Origin: Owenia fusiformis
Lineage: Eukaryota > Annelida > Polychaeta > Sabellida > Oweniidae
Direction of reading: 5' to 3'
Assembly (NCBI GenBank): GCA_903813345.2
Contig: CAIIXF020000005.1
Location: 25,921,375-25,985,374, forward strand
Length of the DNA stretch: 64,000 nt
In this document: piece by piece, positions 1 through 11,918 of the stretch
Layout: the number at the start of each line of letters is the position of its first letter
Numbering within the stretch: the stretch's first letter is position 1
Translations under genes and position numbers: made by a program
The notes under the pieces: generated by a model
The model's database searches: none
Told to the model about the DNA's origin: nothing
The model's input: the letters and a program-made list of their open reading frames with translations, nothing else

Positions 1-165
1 AATTCAGCCTCATTCAGCCTAGTGAATGATCTTAAAGTCAATGTAGTGCTAACCCCAGTCTTGGGGCCAGCCTAGTGAATGATCTTACAGTCAATGTAGT
101 GCTAACCCCAGTCTTGGGGCCAGCCTAGTGAATGATCTTACAGTCAATGTAGTGCTAACCCCAGT
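1..165. repeat. 53-bp tandem repeat, about three copies
   Basis: The unit starting CAGCCTAGTGAATGATCTTA recurs at about 15, 68 and 121, which gives a 53-bp period with few mismatches. It lies in the intron that follows the polyQ exon of the NR2C gene. No coding potential is seen. Confidence 0.85.
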
Positions 166-308
166 GATATTTGTGTATTGAGGGATGAGTCATACTGAGG
201 AATGGGTGCTTTAGCGATTATAGATTTTATAAAAAAAAAGTTACTCACATTGGGAAAAATGAGAATTCTACATCAGCTTGAGATAAAATCTTGGTAAGAA
301 CAATGTAC

Positions 309-474
309 CTGCATTTGATATAGGTGTGCCCTGTTGTTGCTGCTGTTGTTGTTGTGGCGGCTGTTGCTGCTGTTGGATCATGTGCTGTTGATGTTGCTGA
401 GATGTTAAGAGAACAGAACCATGGTCCGTATGAACGACCCTCTCTTGTAGGTTTGCCAGCAAACTCTCACCTTT
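309..474 (-). CDS. NR2C: NR2C coding exon 7, polyglutamine hinge
   Basis: Residues 371-425, starting [15 protein letters not shown], then a Gln-rich run of mixed CAG/CAA codons broken by His, Met and Pro-Pro. Ends in phase 1 at GTACAT. The ligand-binding-domain exons are outside the window. Confidence 0.85.
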
Positions 475-3400
475 CTGGAAACAATGGACAACTTTTATAA
501 CTGATTCAATAAAATTCCAAAAAACATATTTCATTTACAAAAAAGACAAGACGTGACATTTGGATTTGAGTGGATTTATAAGAAAATTCCATGTAAATCA
601 TGAATAGAGATCATTTTTTCTGAAATAATTTCTTTTAAAACTACATTTTCAAAACAGGTGAAAATTGATGAACTTCATTCATAACTGACTTAATCAGATG
701 GAAGCACTGGATTTCTTTCTGGGTTCTTATTATCATTATATCATTTTGTGGATTTGTTATTGTATGATAGAAATGAAAATCAAATGGAATCATGAGATTC
801 TTAGTCCTTTTGGTACATGTTTTCAATACACAGTTTACAAGTCTATGGATCAACAAAGAGTATGTTCACAAGTTTCTCTTAATAATCTACAGTGTATAAC
901 TTTAGCAATTATGAATCCATGTTACATGTACGAGGGTTGTCCCAGATATAATATAATTTGAAAACTTTAAAAATAAAATCCAATATTACCAGAGTTCTAC
1001 TAACCTCTTTGCCAAAAGTTGTCATGGCAGTTGAAGGACTCGCAAAGTCTTTCCGTATGTAGATCTTTTGTGTGGATGTGGCCACATTGGCGGCTCCAGG
1101 AATGAGGAGCCTGTCTTTGGGCTCAGGAGGCTTCCTCTCAGACTGCACAGCTGCAAGATTGGAAACTATAACATTCAATAAACCAGCGCTGTCAGAGTGA
1201 ATAGAGTAGGAGATATGACATGAAACAACACAAGGATAGTCCCCTTCATAAGGTGCATGATAGTCATTATGTCAACAATGAAAAATGCTCAGAAATCTGT
1301 GCATGTTTTTCATGTTATTGTCTGACTACCATGCATCTATAGTGTACAAAAGGTTGTTAAAAGAGACAGCATAGAGGACACACACACCACACAGTAAATA
1401 GATGAATTCATGATATTGAGATATGTCAACACATATGTAATGCTATAGATATGTAGAAATGAAAGCAATCTGATAGTCATGCAAAAAGTCTCCTTTCTCC
1501 AATATATATTTCCATACTCAGTGTAAAATGGTGTTTGGGGTGTAAAAAAAGCTTGATGCGAGGCTAAATATGATACAAAAACACCATTCCACAGTAAGAA
1601 CAAAACACTTGAATGATATTGAGGTTATCCACTGCTTACCATCTACATTGATCTCCCTACATCATTATCATACTTATTATTGCTTATTATTCTAGCCATG
1701 AAATACTCCAACATTTACATTCAGCCCTGATTCCCACCGGAAATACTTCAACACTTACATTCAGCCCTCATTCCCATTGGAAATACTTTAACACTTACAT
1801 TCAGCCCTCATTCCCATTGGAAATACTTTAACACTTACATTCAGCCCTCATACCCATTGGAAATACTTTAACACTTACATTCAGTCCTAATTCCCATTGG
1901 AAATACTTCAACACTTACATTCAGCCCACATTCCCATTGGAAATACTTCAACACTTACATTCAGCCCTCATTCCCATTGGAAATACTTCAACACTTACAT
2001 TCAGCCCTCATTCCTATTGAAATACTTCAACACTTACATTCAGCTCTCATTCCCATTGTGAGGCACTTCTGTAGCCTGCAGTACTGACATCTATTGCGAT
2101 GATGCTTTGTTATAGGACACTCCTTGTTACCCCTGCAGGCATACCCCAGCTGCTTACGTATGCTCCTCTTGAAGAAGCCCTTGCAACCCTCACAGCTAAC
2201 AGCTCCATAATGACGGCCTGAAGGGAACAAGCACATATATCATATCTTAATTTCCATGAACTTTTTCATCAAATGGCCATTCTGTAACAGGTGATACCAA
2301 ATTTACCTCATAGGGCAGATACAATACAAGTGTAACATTTTCAAAACTAGAAATGTTGCACTTATGAACATCCTATATTCTATTTGAATTTTTAAATATT
2401 AAGGAATCAAAACTTTGGGTTACCAGATGCTCGATCTCCACAGACCACACAGGGTTCAATCTTTTGCTCAAATGCCTGTTTCTGTGTGATGAAGTCCTGG
2501 GCAGCTGAACCATCAATGCCACCTATTGTTATTCTTCCCTGTTGTTGCATCTCCTATAATAGTAATATGTATGGGATATAAGACATTTTGAGAGATACCA
2601 CTTTTATTATTAGAATCCTAAATAACCAGAATGAAAAACTACCGTATTTCAAAAGCTCCTAAGATTAAAATAATGTTAGATCTTAATTCTAACATTGAAT
2701 CACAAATGCAAAAAATAATTGAAAAATACTTCAAGTCCCATGATATATACAATGTTCAATAAGAAGGAAATGACTATATTCAATATAATGTAAGAAATGT
2801 TAGGTTACCCTAATTTTAGCTGCCCAGTCAATGTTTCCCCCAGTCAGTCCAGCAGCAGAAAGCTGAGCTATCTGAGCCAGTTGGGCCTCTCCTATTTGCG
2901 TATTGGTCGATTCCCCTAGGCCTGCTACACGCATGGTTGACCCCTGCTTCAACCTGGCAGCTACATCTGGATTCAGCTGAGTCATAATGATCTGTTGTTG
3001 CTGGGAGCTTGATGACATCACAGGCGTACTGCTCCCTCCCTGGACACCCTGAACACAAAAACAAACAAATAAGAACATGTTTTGTGGTCTTGAATCAAGC
3101 CTTTGGTCATCCATACTGTCGTGTCTTCCCTTATGCAGGTACAGAAGTATTTGATGTATCTAATTCTTTTAGTCTAACATTTTTCCTGCTTTTCAAACTT
3201 CATGATTAATTATTAAACATGTATGGTCCTCTTATTCACTTTCAGATTTATAAACAAATTAAAAAATACTGTTTTTAAAACAAAACAAAAATAGTAGTTC
3301 TAGCAAAACAAAAAATTATTTAAGTTTTTGAGTGAAAAATTATGACAAAACCAAGTCTGCATGTTTCTTGTTGTTTCTTCGCAATATTAAGGAGACATAT

Positions 3401-6400
3401 GACCTTAAAACTATTATCACTCAATTCGTCATACATTTACGTAATCATACAATTGTGTTGTTAGTTATGTAATCATATATTATTATCACATAAGTACTGT
3501 GTTTGTTAATATTCTGCGCCGATCTCAGAATTTGCAGCAGAAGATACTGAAACATCAATCATTAAATCCTGCCCTTAAGCCCCAGTCACTTTCCCTCAGC
3601 TACTGTACAGTCTCTAATTTCTGCAGTCCGTAACATTTCAACAGTCGCCTTAGTATTTCTGCGGTCAGATAATTTAACAGACACATTTGCTATGGCAGCC
3701 GTACAAACATTTTGAATTGAGTGACCATATTGGAAATTTTTCTTGAACAAAGCCCCCAAGGGATCATCATATAAAATTTGAGCAAAATCTGTCAACCAGT
3801 ATTTGATTTATCAAAGATTACATTTAAAATGGCAGCCATTAAATTGAGCAGCCATATTCAAAATTCCTTCTTGAGCAAATGTCCTATGCCCACAAGACAT
3901 CACACTTCAAAATTTGAACCCAATCTGTGGACCAGTATTTGAGTTGTTGCATAGACACATGAATGAACATATGGATGATCATACGGATGGACAGACAGCT
4001 TCTCTTTATCCCTACCACTTCATTGGATGGGATAATAAAGATCAAACCTGCGTAACATCAACTAACAATTAAACATGATAATAACAATAATATTCCTTAT
4101 ATAATTTTAAATTACTTTTCTTGCAAGTAGATATCTCCACACCTGTAACAGAGAGAATGGATACGCAGTGGTATACAGGGGCTTGATACAAGTCTAACAA
4201 GGCATTAACATGCAAAATGTCACCACCTGCCATTTGTTACAGATGCCAAACTCTGAATGCCAAACACTGAACTCTGAATGCCAACCACCATCCACGCAAA
4301 AGTTACAGACTGTAACAATATGCCACTACTTGTGGTGGTGACAATAATTAGTCATTCAGTTTTTCTTTTATGGTTTTCAGTCATATTATTTTTACAAAAT
4401 AGAAAGGGAAAAAATCATAAAAGGTGAAGAAAATGCCTTATATTAAAGTCCATTGATGGTGCAATTCGCAGACTGTTATGATTTTCTTATGAGGTAAAAG
4501 GGGTCAGAGTCAGAGACTGTTACTCGAGTCTCTAGCTTACAACTAGATGTAACTTAATTGATTTCGTATGTACTCTAGAAAAAGTGCTACACACACCTAG
4601 AACTCATATTAAATAAATTTTATAAACATTTTTAAGAATATTAATTATATTTAGGATGAAGCGTTGCTTGTCTGGAATTAGATATTTCAAAATTTCTTTT
4701 CGGAGTTTGTCACACATGGTGAAATTTTCTTGCTGTAGCTAAAAAATGGCTTCCGGTTCAGGATGTGAATCAAATGGAGGAAACTTTGAAATTATCATCA
4801 CTTAAAGAAATCAAATATAACAATAGATTCAGACAGGGATGTGAGCTGATGTTCTTCAAATCTTAACATAAAGGTATATTTTATGTTATTATGCCATATT
4901 TACTGTGCGTGTGACACAATGATTTATGCGGCTCAATCTTTCTCCTCAAAGTCGGAATATAGAGAAGGCTTTGGACCTAAGTAAAGAGACTGAATCCTTG
5001 TAAGATATAGAGATGTAGAAAAACTGTTTACTCACTGCTTGAGAGATGGATATTGGGAATGGGATACTGCTTATATTCCCTGGAGCCAGTGTAAAAGTCT
5101 GAACATTCTGATTCTGCATTGAGCCATCGACTGACACGCCAGAACTCTGAGCAAGATTAACGTGGATAACGTTGGGCTTATTATCTGCTCCTCCTTCAGA
5201 TGTCTAAAACAGGAAAACACTAATGCATAATTTAGAACAAACAATGGCATTGTCTAGAACAGGAAAACAATGGTGCATAATTTAGAATAACCAAAACATG
5301 AATATTTTAGGGGTTTTAATTTCCGACAATATGAAAACCAATCAAAGTACCAGGCATATTAAAAAATTATAAATGAAAATGGGAATTCCAGAGTTGCAAA
5401 TTTCCTCAAAATAAAGAGGGACTTTGGTGATAACAACTAAAAAAGGTTTTGCCTTTTGCCTGCTGCTAACAAAACTTTATATTACAACTAAATTGCTACA
5501 AACAAATGTGAGCTTTCTGACCTGAAATTTTAAAGTTAGTTCATAAAATATATCATTCACAACAAAATAAAATTCTAAAAAATATAATATCATATTTATG
5601 CTACAAAATAAATCATTACAGAAAATGGCAGCCTGGCAAACAATGACTAATATGAGAGACTTTTATTTCTTCTTAACTACTCTTAAAACTATATATACCT
5701 TAGTTAATTTAGCCATCTCTTCCTTATATTTGTAATAATTATACTGCAGTAACTCCAGAAGCATTGTGTCTTACTATTAAATTCTTTACTTTTTTGAAAA
5801 TCTATTCCACCTTTCTAATTAGATGTAAATTGCATTTTTAAAATGTTTATTTATAATGCTAACTTATATCATGCTTGAATAAAATCCAAGTATTTTCTGA
5901 ATATAAGTCTTTGATCCACTTCACCATGTGGGTGCTACTACAGCCTCAGTCAATCCAATTTATTATATATTATACTTGTCCTGTTTATGTCATATATACC
6001 ATGTCAATAGAAATCTTATATTTTGCATAACCTGAATTTTACTGATGTTTATATCAATGAGACTCATGATGTGTTAATTTGCTAGAGAATCCAATGAAGT
6101 CATATATAGCCCGTCTACCTTAAATCACTTTCTAGTGAAACGCTCACCTTAGCTAACCTCTACACAGCAAAGTGTGTGACCTCATATATTAGGGTTAAAT
6201 CCCACATATCATATGTATATGCAGCTAAACAGTACAGATCAGAATCAAGAGAGCAAGAAAAACAAATGGCAAGATTTTTTCACTTCCAATCATCGAAAAA
6301 AACAAACACAAAATAATCATTTGAAAAAATATAATCTATGAATTAATAGAAAGCTAACGGTTATTCTAGTTTAATGGATTTAATAAGCGTCTTGAATCTG

Positions 6401-9400
6401 GCTTTGTTTCATATGTTGACCTTTTTAAGGTAACATTGTGTGTAAAATGAAACTGACAGCAACACCAAGGTTAAGTCCATCCCAAGGACAGCATGAAGTC
6501 AAAATACAAACCATACAACATTATCACATGTTCTTTGCAACTTTTTTCATGTTTGGTATTTCACACAACCAAAAAATGCTTCTGTTTCTTCTTAATCATC
6601 TTAATTATAGTATTGTGGCCGTAAAACAGCTTTAGTAGCATGAAAAGCAGTATTTTGAAACTGAAACTAAGTAGGAAGTACCATCTTAATGACTGCCATA
6701 ATGGAATCAAGAAATAATAAGTTTAATGCTATGTCTTTAGGATAATATATACTTCTAAAATCAAAAATACTTTTTTTGACCTTTTTTGACCTTGAAAAGG
6801 TCATTGAAGGTCAAACCTTAAAAATAAAGTCAGAATTGAACATCTGAAAACATGTAGATGATTTTGAAAAAAATTGAAGTCAATCTAAACAGTATTTGTT
6901 AAGTTATTGGAAGTTGTAAGAATTTGTTACCAACGCTGATTGCCAACCGCCGATCGCTAACAGCCATAAAAAACCATAACAATATGTCACCACTTTTTGG
7001 TGGTGACATAAAAAGTGAAGTGCCATTCATGACTTCAATTTAATTTAATGAAGGCTTTAAATGCATGGACCAAAAAGGGCCTTCCTCATACAATTGCTTG
7101 CAATGATCAATCTCTAATCATACATTGAGATACAGTGATGATAACTGCAATTTTTCTTACAAATACATTACATAATCTGACTATTGTTGATAAATAAACA
7201 AGGTTGTGGATATAATCAAAACAATACTGACATTAATTTAAGGTCATTATGGTGTTCAGGTCTGGAACACTAGTACATATATAGTGTATTATAATATGTT
7301 ATCCATCTAGACCAGGATTAAATGAATTACTGGGTCATACTTATTGGTAAGGTCAAATGTTTCATTATTCATGGATTATAAATCGTGTCCTTAAAAGTAT
7401 GGTATTATGATATAACAATAGAGTAATCTTATAAAACATTGCATCATTAGACTCGGACTACCTTAAATGTCATCAAATATATTTAATATCATCCAACTAA
7501 TGTAAACAAATCAATTAACAAAATCAATGTTACCAGTGACTTTTTGAAAACTTATGTTCAAGAACTATTTGACATTGATGAATGATTATAAAAAACTGGA
7601 AAAACAAAAACTAGTACTAAGGAATCCCATTGAGCAAAACATATTTTCTAAATGGTTTATTTTGAACGTTTAAAGATGGAAATTACCCAAAAGTACCCAA
7701 ACCCATAAGGTAAGGGCCTATACAATTCGAAACAAATCTGTAAACCAGAATTTGAGCTATCATCCAGACTGATGAACAAATGGATGGATGGACGGACAAC
7801 CTCTACATCCCCCACAAAATTATTAATTGTATGTATTTTCACATATTTTTAAGTGAACACTAAGACGTCATATCAGTTTCGGCGTATGTATAATAATGAT
7901 AGCAATAATAAAATGGGGGGTTACATCAGGTGATCAGATTGTTATGCAAGTTCATTTGAGTTGATATATCAAAAAGTGATACCTGTTAGACAATTTCAAA
8001 AAAATCCTGAGCGCAATATTGAATGATGAAAAGATTTTACATTTCGATTTAGACAAAGATGGTTAGTAGTTTAAGTTTATATTCTACGGTTTTAACATAA
8101 AATTTGTAATAAACTAATGAGCAATATTTTCCAGATATGAGCCACTGTTTAACATGCTTTATAAACTGGGGCCCGATCTTGTACCTTTTGTAGTAACGAA
8201 TGTTCACAAGTCCATTGTTTGTGAATTTCATAAAGTTGCATTTCTGTACTGTAAGATTCGTAAAGTTACGAACAATTTGTAAAAATATGAAAATAGTGAC
8301 GCCATACCTCCTTTCGTTTGCAGATTTAATACATAGCAGCTCTGACCCTTTCATAACTTTGCAAACGGCTCCTAACTTATTGTATTTTGTGACATATTGT
8401 CATTTTTTAATCAGAGAAGACTAAGGGCAACACATCAAATTATTTTCAACTTATTTTTATTTTTGCTTCAATCTTTATTTTTTAACAACTTATCGTATGA
8501 CTTTGATTTTATTAAAAACTTGTTTTGTTGTACTATCTGGACTATCTGCCATGACAATGGTGGAATATTATGTCATCCTATTCGTAAATCTAGCTCTAAA
8601 CAATTGAAAAGTTATGAATGACTTATGAAAGTGTACAGAAATGGTCCATTCGCAAATTAATGAATTCATAACTTTTAAATATTTACAAATAACGAACATT
8701 TGTTACTTTGAGCGGTACACATTGATCTCCCCAGGATTTTTTCTCAGGTGGGTGCAAAATTCTCATTTTCTCAATTCAGAGCAAAATTGGTCAAAATATG
8801 CCAATTTTTTTTTCATTTTCAAGTGGGTGCAAAAAGATTTTCAGATGGGTGCAAGGCTATTTTCAAAATCTCAGGTGGGTGCTGCGCCCACTTGCTTTAA
8901 AGCTAGGGAGATCACTGGTACAAGAACGGGCCCCTGGAAACATTTATAAATTGTTGTCTTTGCATTACAACTACACTTGAACTTATTTAAGGTTTCACCA
9001 AATATTTACAAGAACTACATATTGATATAGGTAATGTATTATATAACAATATGTGGGAGAGATACATTATGCAACTATGCTAAAGGATGAATTGCATGAC
9101 TATTTTTGTCATTCCCTAACTAAATGGTATCAGATACACATACCTATAATATGTATATAAAAATGGGTGTTGATTCCAAACTGAGTCAACAGTCAGACTC
9201 ACATAATCAGTCAGCATAAAGTGTATTAAGAGGCTTTAATTGTGATCATTTTCCTCAAGTCTCTCAAAAATCTCAGGTGCTTTAATGCTGAGGGAAATCA
9301 CAGAATCATATTTCTGATATTAGTCTATTTGATTGAAAATATATATTGGCTAAAAATATTGAGCCAGGGGCTTGATATAATTCAATTTATTATATGCTAT

Positions 9401-11813
9401 TATAAGGTCTCTCAAAATTCTCTTGAAATATTATCTTCAGAAATATATGTTCTTTATACTGTTCTTTATTTGTTATTGAGTCCTGCTGCATTGGCAATGT
9501 ATTAATAAATGAAAATTTAAAGGCCAACTATACTTAATTTAAAAAAAAAATCATTGAAACATGTTACTCACACACTCAATCAAATATGATACAAAGTTTG
9601 ATTTGCTTTAATATTGAACCAAGAAAAAATAACTCACATAGAAAAAAGCATTTGAGGTTCAGAGATGATTAGACATACATGCACATGTTAAAGAAAGTGC
9701 ATGTTTTAAACTGTTGATTTAGAAGATGGCGACACTTCTATTAAAATGAATGTATCATGTAATACAAATAACTTTGCCATCTTTCAATGACATTGATAGA
9801 AACTTGATATATAAAGCTTGACAGATCGATAATATTTTTGATAATTTATTGTAAGCTTTGATGTGGTTCGTTTGAGCTGTTTTTTGGTGTCAAATGAAAG
9901 ATAAGGTTCTTATCAATACATTGGACATAGTATGAAATTCAAACGTAAGTCTTTATTTTGCCAAAAGCTGTTGAAAATATGCAAAGTGGGCCTTTAAATA
10001 AATATTTCAAAATACTAAAGTCTGCCTCATTGCCTTTGAAATGGCAGGCCATCTCCAATTCTAAATCATTTACCTAGAGGAAATAGTTCATTAATTGGCT
10101 GGCGGTAATAGCTGAGGTGACATTAAAAAGTCAATAATACCTGAATAGATATCTCACATATACAGAAGAAGGATGTGCAAGCTGACTGAGTTCCTGTTTA
10201 GACGTCTGTTCTTTGCAGTTTATTTTCTCAAGAATTAGAATTTATTATGAGGTGGAACCGGAAACCATTGTTTTCTTCTAAGAAAATCTCGTAAATCGTT
10301 TTAACTCATGCAGGGCTCTCGCTAGGCTTTCAGACTGTGGCGCAGCACCACAGTCTATTTAGCTCCCACCACAACCTATTGGCAAATCATGATTGCTCTC
10401 ACACTCTTAACTCGACTGAATACACAATAATAGCATGTAAAAAGGATAAAATATGACACAAAGAAGATTTATCAAGATTGAACAATTTATGCTGAAAATA
10501 TTTCCACCACACCCTAAATATTTCCTGGTGAGAGCCCTGTCATGTTATACCAAAGAAAATGAAAAAGTAACCTACACTGTACAATAGGTATATCATTTGC
10601 AGGTAATGTCCACTTCCGTTTGAAGTTCAATAACTATGAGTTATTAAAAAGCTACTAATAATGGTGATAGCTATCACACTGGAATAGCTTGACAACAGTA
10701 AAGTCGGATATTGTTGTCACAAATGGTGGACATAACCGTCGCTTCAACTGTTTAATCACTTGGTTCTCATTTCATGGGATTTTATCGTCGCTAATTCTGT
10801 GCATGTATTAAGGTCTTATGATAATACGAGATATCATATGAAATCCCATTTTCGATCAAATTGGGTCGTGAATCGCCACAATATAGCGTCTTCGATATCG
10901 TCAATGACAGCGAAATCTGAATTTGAGTAATTTAGAAAGAAACCAACATATGGCAATTACAGTGTCCGTCGTCCCGTATCTCATTTTGAATGGTTAAATT
11001 AAAGACTTTATTTCGACGGTAGAACATTATTAACTGTACAATGAGTATTAAGACACTTTGATTGATTGTTGTTCCAAAGGAATTTAGTCTAGGTGCTCTA
11101 TTTAACATACAGTTCATGAAAATCTAATTGAAGCGACGGTTATGTCCGCCATTTGTGATTACAGTATCTGACTTTATTGTTGTTAGATTATTCCAGGGTG
11201 AAATAAAGTCTAAAATGCATGCTTTAAATTTTTATGTCACCGTGTTTTTATCAAAGGAAGTTTTATTTTTATGAAAAATAGCTTGATTATCCTAAGCAGA
11301 CAAATCTTCCGATCAAACCCCATGTTAAAGGTTTGTCTTGCAAACCATTGTGTAAAACCGACAAGACTGAACACTAGATAAGTATTTTGATATAATCCGA
11401 TAAGTATGTCTCCTATTAACAAAGAACTGACTAACAATTTCTAATGGTCTTTTCTTCTTTTATACTTTGTAATGTCTTTTTTCTTTTATACTCAATGTAT
11501 TTTCTCTGAATATGAAGCTGGCTAGACAATGAAATCAACAAAAATCATATTTCAAAGAGTGATTTACCACTTGCTCTCCAGGGGTCCCAGGATGCTGCAC
11601 TGTGATGATATGTGGTTGTATATCCTCCTGTGCTCCTGTAGTTCCTGCTGGGACTGATATGTTCACTGCAGTGTTGCATTGTGGGACTGCCATGTTAATT
11701 GGTGGAGAGGATGCTGGGATGACCATGGTTACAGGAGTAGAACATGTTGGGACAACCATATTTACTGGTGTGGCAGTGCTGGCTGCCTCTTGTAGGTCCT
11801 CAATGGAGGCCAT
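309..11813 (-). CDS. NR2C: NR2C-type orphan nuclear receptor (TR2/TR4 family), partial at the 3' end
   Basis: Nuclear transcription factor of the TR2/TR4 (NR2C) family, which binds direct repeats of AGGTCA. Coding exons in order: 11568-11813, 5036-5203, 2809-3048, 2424-2553, 2038-2217, 1005-1150, 309-474. All junctions are GT-AG and phases agree, giving 425 codons before the left edge. Residues 1-252 are a Ser/Thr/Gln-rich N-terminus. The two C4 zinc fingers use Cys 253, 256, 270, 273 and 289, 295, 305, 308, with P-box CEGCKG. The C-terminal extension reads SVQSERKP and is followed by [10 protein letters not shown], both hallmarks of TR2/TR4. A polyQ hinge segment comes last. The ligand-binding domain must lie beyond position 1. 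The ATG at 11813 was chosen because the exon upstream of it looks non-coding. An upstream coding exon is not excluded. The N-terminus is longer than I expect for vertebrate TR4. Confidence 0.93.
1005..1150 (-). CDS. NR2C: NR2C coding exon 6, C-terminal extension and hinge
   Basis: Phase 1 in, phase 0 out, residues 322-370. SVQSERKP directly after the DBD and [14 protein letters not shown] further on are the sequences that separate TR2/TR4 from other NR2 receptors. Acceptor CTTGCAG, donor GTTAGT. Confidence 0.95.
1721..2040. repeat. 40-bp minisatellite copied from an exon end and its splice donor
   Basis: Eight near-identical 40-bp units start at 1721, 1761, 1801, 1841, 1881, 1921, 1961 and 2001. 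The last abuts NR2C coding exon 5. Read on the minus strand, each unit carries the exon's last bases (GGGAATGAGRGCTGAAT) followed by GTAAGTGT, so the array repeats the real 5' splice site. Divergence is highest at the far (1721) end. Confidence 0.95.
2038..2217 (-). CDS. NR2C: NR2C coding exon 5, zinc fingers 1 and 2
   Basis: Encodes [20 protein letters not shown] through [14 protein letters not shown], covering P-box, D-box and all of finger 2 (Cys 289, 295, 305, 308). The exon ends AGAGCTGAAT before GTAAGT. Its last bases and donor are the source of the adjoining 40-bp minisatellite. Confidence 0.97.
2424..2553 (-). CDS. NR2C: NR2C coding exon 4, start of the DNA-binding domain
   Basis: Encodes residues 219-261 and ends [10 protein letters not shown] in phase 1. 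It carries the first Cys pair of zinc finger 1 (253, 256). The intron falls inside the Gly codon of ASG/RHYG, a boundary I associate with the NR2 group. Confidence 0.95.
2809..3048 (-). CDS. NR2C: NR2C coding exon 3 (N-terminal domain)
   Basis: 240-nt exon, phase 0 at both ends, encoding residues 139-218: a Ser/Gln stretch followed by Ala/Leu-rich sequence ([17 protein letters not shown]). Acceptor TGTTCAG, donor GTAACC. Confidence 0.78.
3580..4035 (-). repeat. Decayed member of the TTATCCCATCGAACG element family
   Basis: The right end reads GGATGGGATAATAAA preceded by GATGGACGGACAGAC-like tandem sequence, and the interior carries GGCAGCC/CCATATT motifs. These resemble the better-preserved copies at 14.5, 30.4 and 56.4 kb. 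It is heavily diverged. Confidence 0.45.
4500..4975. repeat. Dispersed repeat shared with EEP intron 1 (copy 1)
   Basis: This segment matches the reverse complement of 23955-24424 over its whole length, from TTACTCGAGTCTCTAGCTTA to GAAGGCTTTGGACC. It lies in an NR2C intron. The ends show no clear inverted repeat, so the class is unknown. Confidence 0.8.
5036..5203 (-). CDS. NR2C: NR2C coding exon 2 (N-terminal domain)
   Basis: 168-nt exon, phase 0 at both ends, encoding residues 83-138 (starts [16 protein letters not shown]). Acceptor TTTTAG, donor GTGAGT. Low-complexity Ser/Gln/Asn-rich sequence. The assignment rests on splice sites and phase rather than on a conserved motif. Confidence 0.75.
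5204..8722. other. NR2C intron without recognised genes
   Basis: AT-rich intron sequence between NR2C coding exons 2 and 1. I see only fragments of dispersed repeats, such as the ATGTCACCAC hairpin near 6.97 kb and a decayed GGATGGACGGAC piece near 7.79 kb. No exon with splice sites and homology was found. Confidence 0.6.
6920..7015. repeat. ATGTCACCACTTTTTGGTGGTGACAT hairpin-ended dispersed repeat
   Basis: The sequence ends in a perfect small hairpin made of TGTCACCAC and GTGGTGACA around TTTTTG. Related, more decayed sequence occurs near 4.20-4.34, 12.57-12.66, 13.20-13.30 and 22.56-22.63 kb. This suggests an old short family of unknown type. Confidence 0.5.
8723..8914. mobile_element. Small inverted-repeat element (MITE-like)
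   Basis: The ends read TGATCTCCCCAG and CTAGGGAGATCA, short inverted repeats. The interior repeats GGTGGGTGCAAAA several times. No clear target duplication was found, so the call is tentative. Confidence 0.45.
9521..9993. mobile_element. piggyBac-type MITE with TTAA target duplication
   Basis: TTAA at 9517-9520 and 9994-9997 flanks a 473-bp segment with ends AGGCCAACT and AGTGGGCCT, imperfect inverted repeats. It has no transposase reading frame. TTAA duplication and AGGCC ends are shared with the element at 26490. Known for the superfamily: piggyBac targets TTAA. Confidence 0.72.
10311..10539. mobile_element. MITE with CAGGGCTCTC ends
   Basis: 229-bp element whose ends CAGGGCTCTCGCTAGG and CCTGGTGAGAGCCCTG are inverted repeats. 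A direct TCATG flanks both sides (10306-10310 and 10540-10544). CAGGG ends are common in hAT-like elements, but the short flank repeat leaves the class open. Confidence 0.65.
10675..11200. mobile_element. Foldback MITE of about 525 bp
   Basis: The two ends are long imperfect inverted repeats. The left reads CACTGGAATAGC ... CACAAATGGTGGACATAACC. The right reads GGTTATGTCCGCCATTTGTG ... TATTCCAGGGTG. The arms extend about 90 bp. The interior is AT-rich without a reading frame. Confidence 0.7.
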
Positions 11814-11830
11814 CCTCCCACTTTCTGTAG
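11568..11830 (-). CDS. NR2C: NR2C first coding exon (N-terminal domain)
   Basis: Exon with acceptor TTCCAG at 11831 and donor GTAAAT after 11568. The CDS starts at ATG 11813 with [12 protein letters not shown] and encodes residues 1-82, ending in phase 0. It holds four degenerate 11-residue repeats of the form [11 protein letters not shown]. The 17 nt before the ATG are 5' UTR or, if an upstream exon is coding, protein. Confidence 0.82.
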
Positions 11831-11918
11831 CTGGAACATACAAAATAATGGTCTCATATAACAGTATTAACTGTTTGTTTTAATGGCAAGCTTCATTCAC
11901 TGTTTTAGTTGAAGCACT

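Noticed and set aside
11602-11883. 93-codon plus-strand frame opposite NR2C coding exon 1
   Set aside because: It is the antisense shadow of the repeated VNMVVP exon, and there is no independent support.
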